The translations under genes and the position numbers were made by a program. Shown in pieces: positions 1 to 5,086 of a stretch of 6,658 bases of DNA. The notes under the pieces were generated by a model. That model did no database searches, was not told the DNA's origin, and saw only the letters and a program-made list of their open reading frames with translations. Within the stretch, counting starts at the first letter, position 1, and every line of letters begins with the position of its first letter. The DNA is from Thermoplasmata archaeon. GTDB lineage: Archaea; Thermoplasmatota; Thermoplasmata; Thermoplasmatales; Thermoplasmataceae. Location: positions 1 through 6,658 of the forward strand of contig JAKAYJ010000067.1 in the NCBI GenBank assembly GCA_021816385.1, in the 5' to 3' direction.

Positions 1-563
1 GGAATCTCATTTCCCACAATCCATATTTTCGTGACGCTTATTGTGTTTGGACACAAAAATCCATAGAGTAATTGATTTTTACTTATTCGCGAATTAAGCA
101 ACTTAAGCTGAATGGTTTAAGATAGTAATATAGAAAGTGAAGAAAATTTTTTACTCCTTATTTGTTCCAGTTAGATTTCACTCACTTGGGAGGTACTCTC
201 ATAATTGCAGACATGAAGTCACCATGGAATTTCCTAGATCTCATGTATTCCCCCGAAAATTTGTTGCAAAAAAGAATGGTATTATGATCATCCCTTCAAT
301 AACTAATATCGCACAAGAACTGAGACCCCATTTCCTTTACCATGAACCTGAAGTCACATACCTCATTGCATAATAGAAACCCTTTAATGAGCCGAAAAGG
401 AAAACGAAAATGATTATAGCCACTGATAAAATTCTTAATGTGTAAGGATAAAGAATCAATTGCTATTACATCTTTATTTATATTGCAGATTCCGTTCACA
501 AACTTAGTAGAAAAAAGTGTAAAACTTTCTCGTATATAATTTTAGTATATGATGATTCAGTCT

Positions 564-575
564 GCGTTTAAACGC
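564..575. repeat. Perfect 12-bp palindrome GCGTTTAAACGC
   Basis: The twelve bases read identically on both strands, and the symmetry stops at the flanking bases. It stands out as GC-capped in a very AT-rich stretch without a gene. It could be a dimeric regulator site or chance. The nearest gene ends 162 bp to the right and runs toward it, so it is not an obvious promoter operator. Confidence 0.4.
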
Positions 576-665
576 TTCATGATAACCACTTTTAACTTGA
601 ATTAACCTTATAACCACACAATGGTCATGCATATTATTACCTTTGACACCTATAATTTTTGGTTA

Positions 666-710
666 AATTGAATGCTATCGCTTTGAAAAACTTCCACTAT
701 GTATTCAATT
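666..710 (-). terminator. Inverted repeat with T5 tract downstream of the membrane-protein pair
   Basis: Arms at 666-675 and 701-710 are complementary over ten positions with one mismatch (eight continuous pairs at the outer ends). They enclose a 25-nt loop that contains a T5 run on the minus strand (plus-strand A run 686-690). The structure lies 27 nt after the stop codon of the minus-strand membrane gene ending at 737. It could mark or protect the 3' end of that transcript. Archaeal termination depends mainly on T-runs, so the hairpin itself may not be needed. Confidence 0.3.
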
Positions 711-736
711 GTTCGTGCTAATCTCTATTATACTAT

Positions 737-1297
737 CTATAGAACAACAAAATAAGCCATAAAACCTATTATAATTATTTGGAACAATAGTTGTATAGCG
801 CCATACATTGTCAGTTTATTTAGCTGAATCGAAGACTTTGAGTATTTCTCCTCCTCTTCTTTTTCTTCTTCAAGTTTTTTTAGCTTCAATGATGCAGGAA
901 GAATGAATATGTAACTTATTAAAACAAGGATTATTCCTATTACAAACAGTGAAACTATAAACCCAATTGGTAGCCCTTTGAATGCGTTTTCTTTTATGGC
1001 TAAAAAAATCCCTGCCATAGGGGTTAAAATTGTTACAGATGGTATGAAATAAAGGGTCATTGGGAGTATTCTCTGCGATATATCGTATTTTGTCCTGTTA
1101 TCAAGCGTTTTGACCACTCTACTGAATATAAGGCCAAGAAAGACATCTGTACCTGTCCAGATTGCTCCAGTAAGAACATGAATATAATCCAGTAGCAATA
1201 GATTCCCGCTCATGAGGAATATTATGAAGCTAGCCCATGGTACTATAATCATACCACTTGCGAACCTCTGTTTTTTAATTGCCTCAATCATATTCAT
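737..1297 (-). CDS. Small integral membrane protein, second of a paralogous pair
   Basis: Predicted protein of 186 residues with about five membrane segments (near 16-34, 36-60, 78-101, 111-134, 163-185) and a strongly acidic Lys/Glu linker at 139-151, probably cytoplasmic. The second segment carries the signature His40, then Gly44, WTG at 47-49 and Asp51. Segment 3 is preceded by an S-x-R motif at 74-76 and ends in TPMAGI. The same pattern is in the upstream gene: over residues 32-100 a hand alignment without gaps gives 26 identities in 69. The start overlaps the upstream stop in an ATGA, and a strong GGAGG site (1304-1308) lies six bases before it, so the two are translated together. A His in a membrane segment followed by G-x-x-W-x-G recalls the CopD/HemJ/DUF2269-like group of small membrane proteins, some of which bind heme or handle copper. 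That resemblance is in motif layout only. I cannot name a function. A partner role with the upstream protein, perhaps as a heterodimer, is inferred. Confidence 0.85.
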   Translation of the reverse strand: MNMIEAIKKQRFASGMIIVPWASFIIFLMSGNLLLLDYIHVLTGAIWTGTDVFLGLIFSRVVKTLDNRTKYDISQRILPMTLYFIPSVTILTPMAGIFLAIKENAFKGLPIGFIVSLFVIGIILVLISYIFILPASLKLKKLEEEKEEEEKYSKSSIQLNKLTMYGAIQLLFQIIIIGFMAYFVVL

Positions 1298-1860
1298 AAT
1301 GCGCCTCCTGTTGCGAATTTTGCCATGAAAAGTATAATAACAATCTGGAAAATCAACTGAAGAAGGGATAGTTTAAGATTGAACATTGTTAGCCTAACAA
1401 TTTTTTCCACGTTTTTTCCACCCCTTAGAATTTCCAAATAAATTCTGACCTCGTTTGGGAGGAAAATTAAAAGACCCTGTACCATAAGTGCAATTGCCAG
1501 TACAGCGACTATTACAAAATAGATGTTGAAGAAGCTTATGTTCAGCGATATTGCTGTGTATATACCAGCAGTTATGGTAACTGTTGATATTGCTGGCATG
1601 AAGAACAGCATAACCGGAATCAGTCTCTTGGATACTTCACTTCTCTGCTGAGGATTTAGACCTCTCATTATGAAAGAAAAGAACAGTCCCATTACAAGAT
1701 CCACTCCTGTCCAGGCTGAACCTGAAATTACGTGAAAATATTCAAGAAAATAGAAGTTTTTAGACACTAATATGATGACAAGCAAAATTGGTGGAATGAT
1801 AAGAAGTGGAAGTCCATAAGAAAGGGATGCCTTTAAGGTGAATTGATCTTCTCTGTCCAT
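1294..1860 (-). CDS. Small integral membrane protein, first of a paralogous pair
   Basis: Predicted protein of 188 residues from the ATG at 1860. An in-frame TTG at 1869 would add three residues, but the TATA-like box at 1883-1892 is centred about 26 nt before the ATG, which fits a leaderless start there. About five membrane segments are visible (near 16-33, 38-63, 80-103, 112-135, 162-180). The second holds His43, Gly47, WTG at 50-52 and Asp54; then come an S-K-R motif (77-79) and a Thr-Ala-Gly-Ile motif (97-100), all shared with the downstream paralogue at equivalent positions. The two genes differ mainly in the linker before the last segment, which is basic here and acidic there. The layout resembles small heme- or copper-handling membrane families (CopD/HemJ/DUF2269-like), but I do not recognise a specific family and give no function. 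It lies 60 nt downstream of the cysteine-rich gene on the same strand. Confidence 0.87.
   Translation of the reverse strand: MDREDQFTLKASLSYGLPLLIIPPILLVIILVSKNFYFLEYFHVISGSAWTGVDLVMGLFFSFIMRGLNPQQRSEVSKRLIPVMLFFMPAISTVTITAGIYTAISLNISFFNIYFVIVAVLAIALMVQGLLIFLPNEVRIYLEILRGGKNVEKIVRLTMFNLKLSLLQLIFQIVIILFMAKFATGGAL
1304..1308 (-). promoter_or_regulatory. Shine-Dalgarno site GGAGG for the second membrane gene
   Basis: On the minus strand GGAGG lies six bases before the ATG at 1297, inside the last codons of the upstream gene. It is the only strong ribosome binding site I see in the window and fits the pattern that internal operon genes use one while first genes are leaderless. Confidence 0.8.
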
Positions 1861-1882
1861 TACCTGCAATTTATAGAGAATA

Positions 1883-1893
1883 GTATAATTAAT
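1883..1893 (-). promoter_or_regulatory. TATA-like box for the membrane-protein pair
   Basis: The minus strand reads TTAATTATAC here, centred about 26-27 nt before the ATG at 1860, the normal distance from an archaeal TATA box to the transcription start. Transcription would therefore start at or very near the start codon. Confidence 0.55.
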
Positions 1894-1905
1894 TTTTCTC
1901 TCATT

Positions 1906-1919
1906 GCAATATGAATTGC
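1906..1919. repeat. Short inverted repeat between the CWC gene and the next promoter
   Basis: GCAAT and ATTGC arms flank four bases. The element sits one base after the stop codon of the cysteine-rich gene and about 13 bp upstream of the TATA-like box of the membrane pair. It could be an operator or a small 3' hairpin. Five-base arms in AT-rich DNA can also arise by chance. Confidence 0.25.
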
Positions 1920-1920
1920 C

Positions 1921-2085
1921 CTAACCTTTCAGACATTCTGGACATACACATTCATCTGTCAAACGGGAAATTAAATGTTTCTTCCCTGGTGTTACCTTTA
2001 CATTTGTGCACCAGCAACCACCCATTGTACCGCAAATAAATTTACTTCCACATATTCCACATGTCTTTTCTGTACCAGAAGGCAT
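1921..2085 (-). CDS. Cysteine-rich CWC-family small protein
   Basis: A 54-residue protein, soluble and without a membrane segment or signal peptide. It has eight cysteines: C9-x2-C12, C18, a C24-W25-C26 motif preceded by Gly-Gly, and C46-x-C48-x2-C51 near the C-terminus. The CxxC start, the GGCWC centre and the CxCPxC end are the hallmarks of the Cys-rich CWC family (Pfam Cys_rich_CWC), whose function is unknown. Paired CxxC-type clusters suggest zinc binding, or possibly iron; this is inferred. The length is normal for the family, and the ends coincide with the first and last cysteine clusters, so it looks intact. The ATG at 2085 has a TATA-like stretch centred about 26 nt upstream, which supports a leaderless start. 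No T-run follows the stop, so read-through into the two membrane genes 60 nt downstream is possible, although those have their own promoter. The gene runs divergently from the EamA transporter. Confidence 0.88.
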   Translation of the reverse strand: MPSGTEKTCGICGSKFICGTMGGCWCTNVKVTPGKKHLISRLTDECVCPECLKG

Positions 2086-2105
2086 TATTGTGTTATCATT
2101 TGAAT

Positions 2106-2119
2106 GTTAATAATATTAA
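2106..2119 (-). promoter_or_regulatory. TATA-like box for the CWC gene
   Basis: The minus strand reads TTAATATTATTAAC, centred about 26-28 nt before the ATG at 2085. No ribosome binding site lies between, consistent with leaderless translation. Confidence 0.5.
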
Positions 2120-2181
2120 TCCTCTAGTTCCATTATTTGCCAGAGCACAGTGTGGTTCTTATGGCTGGATTCCAGTACATA

Positions 2182-2203
2182 CTATTTATAATGGATTTAT
2201 ATT
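2182..2203 (+). promoter_or_regulatory. Tandem TATA-like boxes for the EamA transporter
   Basis: Two TTTATA elements occur at 2185-2190 and 2196-2201. From the second, transcription would begin around 2222-2227, only a few bases before the TTG start at 2231. From the first, a leader of about 18 nt would result. No clear ribosome binding site is present. The 145-bp region 2086-2230 is shared with the divergent CWC promoter. Confidence 0.5.
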
Positions 2204-2230
2204 CCAGAAAAAAATAACCAAGAAGTAAAT

Positions 2231-3169
2231 TTGGAAGATAAAGGATCTTTAAAGCCCTTCTTGGTTTCGATCACAGGCTCTACATTATGGGGGTTGTCAG
2301 GTACTGCCTCCAGTGCCCTCTTTGAAGTGCTTGGAATGAATCCCTTTGCACTTCTTTCCATCCGTCTGATCATTTCAAGTATTCTCATGCTTATAATATT
2401 CAGGCCCAAACTGCCCAGAAGCAATTTAAAACTATTCGCACTTTATGTATCAACAACCTTCATTCTTCAACTGTCATACCTGGAGACAATTAATCTTTCA
2501 AACGCTCCAACGGCGACATTCCTTCAGTTCTTATATTTTCCGATGGTCGTGATTTTTGAACTCACAATGAGGAAGATAAGATTTTCATTTCCTCTACTTG
2601 TGGGATTGATCTTATCACTGACTGGAATAGTTTTCCTGACTGTTTCGATTAATCCAGATTCAACACTCAGAATCTCGCTTGCAGCATTGATTGTAGGGTT
2701 GATATGTGCATTGAGTGCAGCTGTATATACAGTAATCTCATCTCCACTGGTAAGAAAATACGGTTCCATAGCAGTAGTTTCCTGGGGATTCTTTTTTGCG
2801 GCTCTAGTGAGTATACCAACTGGCATTGAACCAATTTTCAACTTTGCAAAATCCCTGAGTCCAGGAGCGATCCCCCTTGCTATCTTTCTGATCCTCTTTG
2901 TTTCTGTAGTTGGAACTCTGCTTGCCTTCACTTTGTACTCATATGGAATGAGGAAGATAAGCGCTTCTTCAGCAGCATTGAGTGGTACGATGGAACCAAT
3001 ATCTGCATCTGTAGGCTCATCCATCTTCCTGAATCAATATCTTGGAGATTTCCAGTATTTTGGAGGATTCCTGATAATTATTTCAATACTGCTCTGCCAG
3101 TATGGCATCGTTAGGCAGAAACCGAAAGGTAACAGAATAAGGAGATTGATCAAGATAAGAATGAGATGA
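2231..3169 (+). CDS. EamA/DMT-superfamily transporter
   Basis: Predicted inner-membrane permease of 312 residues, the usual length for the drug/metabolite transporter superfamily. It has two EamA repeats and about ten membrane segments (near 10-30, 37-57, 66-86, 92-112, 119-139, 148-170, 180-198, 212-234, 244-265, 275-294). Family marks are the LWGLSGTASS stretch at the start of the first repeat (19-28), and the SGTMEPISA motif (251-259) followed by a short loop and the last helix in the second. The C-terminal tail is very basic (296-312), as expected for a cytoplasmic end. EamA proteins export or import small metabolites, amino acids or drugs; the substrate cannot be read from the sequence. 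The start is TTG at 2231: a stop lies in frame at 2189-2191, no ATG lies between, and the first internal ATG (codon 36) would remove the first helix. It stands alone on the plus strand, convergent with the thiamine-diphosphate enzyme gene. Confidence 0.92.
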   Translation: MEDKGSLKPFLVSITGSTLWGLSGTASSALFEVLGMNPFALLSIRLIISSILMLIIFRPKLPRSNLKLFALYVSTTFILQLSYLETINLSNAPTATFLQFLYFPMVVIFELTMRKIRFSFPLLVGLILSLTGIVFLTVSINPDSTLRISLAALIVGLICALSAAVYTVISSPLVRKYGSIAVVSWGFFFAALVSIPTGIEPIFNFAKSLSPGAIPLAIFLILFVSVVGTLLAFTLYSYGMRKISASSAALSGTMEPISASVGSSIFLNQYLGDFQYFGGFLIIISILLCQYGIVRQKPKGNRIRRLIKIRMR

Positions 3170-3229
3170 GTTTATAGAATAAGGCCTTAATTTTCACTTT
3201 TGTAGGAATGTTATGCAACTATGAGAAAT

Positions 3230-3259
3230 TCTGTTTTTTCTTTAATGTTTCGAGTTTTT
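3230..3259 (+). terminator. T-rich terminator after the EamA gene
   Basis: A T6 run (3234-3239) and a T5 run (3255-3259) on the plus strand begin about 65 nt after the stop at 3169. Archaeal RNA polymerase stops at such T-tracts without a hairpin. The rest of the convergent gap (3170-3437) shows no gene. Confidence 0.45.
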
Positions 3260-3364
3260 ACTTGCAGTCTGAGTTTGGATAAATTGGATGCAATATTGCC
3301 TCATTGAGCATCTACCTTAAGCATGATGACTTTGCATAGTTTAATGTGCGACATTGAACTAAAT

Positions 3365-3384
3365 CCTGTTTAATTTATAACAGG
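3365..3384 (-). terminator. Hairpin downstream of the thiamine-diphosphate enzyme gene
   Basis: CCTGTT (3365-3370) pairs with AACAGG (3379-3384) across an eight-base AT loop. Three further A/T pairs are possible after a one-base bulge. It lies about 53 nt after the minus-strand stop at 3438. No T-run follows on that strand, so it may be a 3'-end structure rather than a true terminator. Confidence 0.3.
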
Positions 3385-3437
3385 TTTCCCGGAATATCTT
3401 CTAATTGGAATCTCAGTAGAAAAGATTCATGAGGAGT

Positions 3438-5015
3438 TCAGTTGATCTTAACCTCTATGATCTTGACACCTTCTGACCTCCTGGATTCCTTAAGCGCTTC
3501 CTCGAATCCTTTTGCTTCATCGGCATAGAAATATTCAGAATGAAAACTTTTTGCCAGAAGATCGAAGTCCGGATTTGTGAAATGAATATATTTCGGACTC
3601 AGGTTATGATCTTCCTGGTGTTTTTCTATAAGACTGTATGTTCTGTCATTGAAAACAATTGCAGTAAATGAAAGACCTAGCCTGTATGCCGTTTCCAGTT
3701 CCTGTACATTCATCAGAAATCCACCATCCCCCATAACAGCGATCACATCAAGATCAGGGTTGGCCTTGATGGCACCGATGCTTCCAGGAAGGGACCCACC
3801 CATTGATGCAAATCCATTGTATATGATTGTACGATCCGGGAATTTCGGCTGGTAATACCTGCTCATCCAGACCTTATGCAGCCCAACATCTGATATTACA
3901 AGAGTATTTTCGTGGTTGTTCTGGGACAGAACCTTGATAACAGACTTAGGTATAATTTCCTTTCCTGTTCCCGGAGATTCAAAGAACTCTTTTCTTCTCC
4001 TTCGTATTTCCATGAATTCCTTTGTTAATGGCCTCTTTTCAACGTTTCTCAATAACAGGTCCAGTGTAATATTTATATTGCCAACAAGATCGAATGCAAC
4101 TGGAAAGTGTTCATCCGTTTCTGCCACTGTTGTGGCGACATTTATTACACTTCTTGAAGAATCCTCATTCCATATTATTGGGTCATATTCTACCATATCA
4201 AAACCAATTGCTATGACAAGATCTGAATGAATCAATGGCCTTAGTTCGATTGGAAATGGCCTGCCACCAACTATGAAGAGATTGTTTGGATCGTCATATG
4301 GAAGTATCCCTTTTGCCATGAAGGTGCTCACTATTGGTATACCTGAGACCTCAACAAATTTCCGTACCATATCCCATGATCTTGAACGAACCACTCCATT
4401 TCCGGCAAGGATTATAGGATTCTTTGCTAGATTGATGAGTTTTGCAGCCTTTTTTACTATGCTACCATTTGCTTCATAAATGGCCTCATTAGGAATGGGA
4501 ATCATCCTCACTTCATCTGTCTCCATTGAGCCAATATCCTCTGGCAACTGTATGTGTGATGCCCCTGGCTGTTCCTTCATTGAAATGCTGAATGCCTTTC
4601 TCACGATCTCTGGTATACTATCAGGTACTATTACAGACCTGTTGTATTTAGTTATGCCAGAGAAAAGAGCAATGGTGTCAACATTCTGATGGGATTCCTT
4701 GTGGAGCCTGTCCCTTGATGCCTGTGCCGTTATGGCTACAACGGGCACCTTGTCAAGATGGGCATTGGCAACACCAGTGAGAAGGTTTGTTGCCCCAGGG
4801 CCTAGGGTTGACAGACAGACGCCGGGAGTTTTCCTGACCCTGGCGTAGGCATCTGCCATAAACGCTGCTCCCTGCTCATGCCTGGTAACTATAAAGTCAA
4901 TGTCTGTATTCGAAATTGAGTCCAGTAAGTCTATATTTTCTTCGCCCGGTAACCCAAATATGTGCTCTACATGTTCATTTAACAGGGCCTTCGTAAAAAG
5001 ATCACTGCCTTTCAT
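3438..5015 (-). CDS. Thiamine-diphosphate enzyme, AlsS-type acetolactate synthase or 2-oxoacid decarboxylase
   Basis: A 525-residue cytosolic enzyme of the acetolactate synthase family, complete in three domains. The N-terminal pyrimidine domain has the IFGLPGEEN stretch (19-27) and the catalytic glutamate E47 in TRHEQGAA. A KESHQ-x2-D motif (106-113) and the ITKYN stretch follow. The central domain has GNGVV (205-209) and a GFDMVEYDP segment (271-279). The C-terminal domain carries the cofactor motif GDG at 429-431 with N456-D457 27 residues on, where D430 and N456 would bind the metal. The HQ-x2-D and GFD-x-VEYDP segments match catabolic AlsS-type enzymes, which lack FAD, rather than biosynthetic IlvB. 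No small regulatory subunit gene is nearby. The reaction could be 2 pyruvate to acetolactate plus CO2. However, the 2-oxoglutarate decarboxylases of cyanobacteria belong to the same group and sit beside a succinate-semialdehyde dehydrogenase, as here. Family is certain, substrate is not. ATG at 5015 has a TATA box 26 nt upstream, fitting a leaderless mRNA. Confidence 0.95.
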   Translation of the reverse strand: MKGSDLFTKALLNEHVEHIFGLPGEENIDLLDSISNTDIDFIVTRHEQGAAFMADAYARVRKTPGVCLSTLGPGATNLLTGVANAHLDKVPVVAITAQASRDRLHKESHQNVDTIALFSGITKYNRSVIVPDSIPEIVRKAFSISMKEQPGASHIQLPEDIGSMETDEVRMIPIPNEAIYEANGSIVKKAAKLINLAKNPIILAGNGVVRSRSWDMVRKFVEVSGIPIVSTFMAKGILPYDDPNNLFIVGGRPFPIELRPLIHSDLVIAIGFDMVEYDPIIWNEDSSRSVINVATTVAETDEHFPVAFDLVGNINITLDLLLRNVEKRPLTKEFMEIRRRRKEFFESPGTGKEIIPKSVIKVLSQNNHENTLVISDVGLHKVWMSRYYQPKFPDRTIIYNGFASMGGSLPGSIGAIKANPDLDVIAVMGDGGFLMNVQELETAYRLGLSFTAIVFNDRTYSLIEKHQEDHNLSPKYIHFTNPDFDLLAKSFHSEYFYADEAKGFEEALKESRRSEGVKIIEVKIN

Positions 5016-5036
5016 GATATTACATAGTGTTGAAAG

Positions 5037-5049
5037 GTTTAAAACTTTT
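5037..5049 (-). promoter_or_regulatory. TATA box and BRE-like A-tract for the thiamine-diphosphate enzyme gene
   Basis: The minus strand reads CAAAAGTTTTAAACC: a TTTTAAA box centred 26 nt before the ATG at 5015, with a purine-rich BRE-like stretch ahead of it. There is no ribosome binding site, so a leaderless mRNA separate from the upstream dehydrogenase is expected. Confidence 0.6.
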
Positions 5050-5061
5050 GAGAAAACATGT

Positions 5062-5067
5062 AAAAAA
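5062..5067 (-). terminator. T6 terminator after the aldehyde dehydrogenase gene
   Basis: Six T on the minus strand lie 19 nt after the TGA at 5087 and before the next gene's TATA box. Together they suggest that the two enzyme genes are separate transcription units despite the 71-nt gap. Confidence 0.45.
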
Positions 5068-5086
5068 GCAAGTCCGGATAATTACT

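Larger units (their letters stand above)
1..736. other. Gene-poor AT-rich region with no convincing coding sequence
   Basis: No reading frame here has a good start, promoter and recognisable product together. Several short open stretches overlap on both strands: two plus frames end at 66 and 71, a plus frame at 141-287 has protein-like composition but no start codon at its head, a plus frame at 137-373 begins with GTG, and a minus frame at 296-499 also begins with GTG. None resembles a family I know. The plus frame of 137-373 continues past its stop with only clustered stops (370-376 and near 439-447), which could suggest a decayed gene such as an old transposase, but I see no transposase motif and no terminal repeats. 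Some of the left edge may be the 3' end of a gene lying outside the window. The region holds a 12-bp palindrome (564-575) and an inverted repeat (666-710). Confidence 0.5.

Noticed and set aside
1..71. 3' end of a plus-strand gene at the left edge
   Set aside because: Two plus frames (ending at 66 and 71) and a minus frame are all open here, so about 22 codons cannot decide which, if any, is real.
296..499. 67-residue minus-strand frame starting with GTG
   Set aside because: No ribosome binding site, no family resemblance and it overlaps an equally open plus frame. Kept only as a possible remnant in the description of 1-736.
1861..1869. TTG start at 1869 for the first membrane gene
   Set aside because: The ATG three codons later is at the proper distance from the TATA-like box, and there is no ribosome binding site for the TTG.
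2524..3024. Long open frame of 166 codons on the minus strand inside the EamA gene
   Set aside because: It lies wholly within a well-supported transporter gene on the other strand, has no promoter or family motif, and is a shadow of the codon pattern.
3170..3437. Short plus frame of 24 codons and other small frames in the convergent gap
   Set aside because: Too short, rich in rare-looking residues and without a promoter or ribosome binding site.
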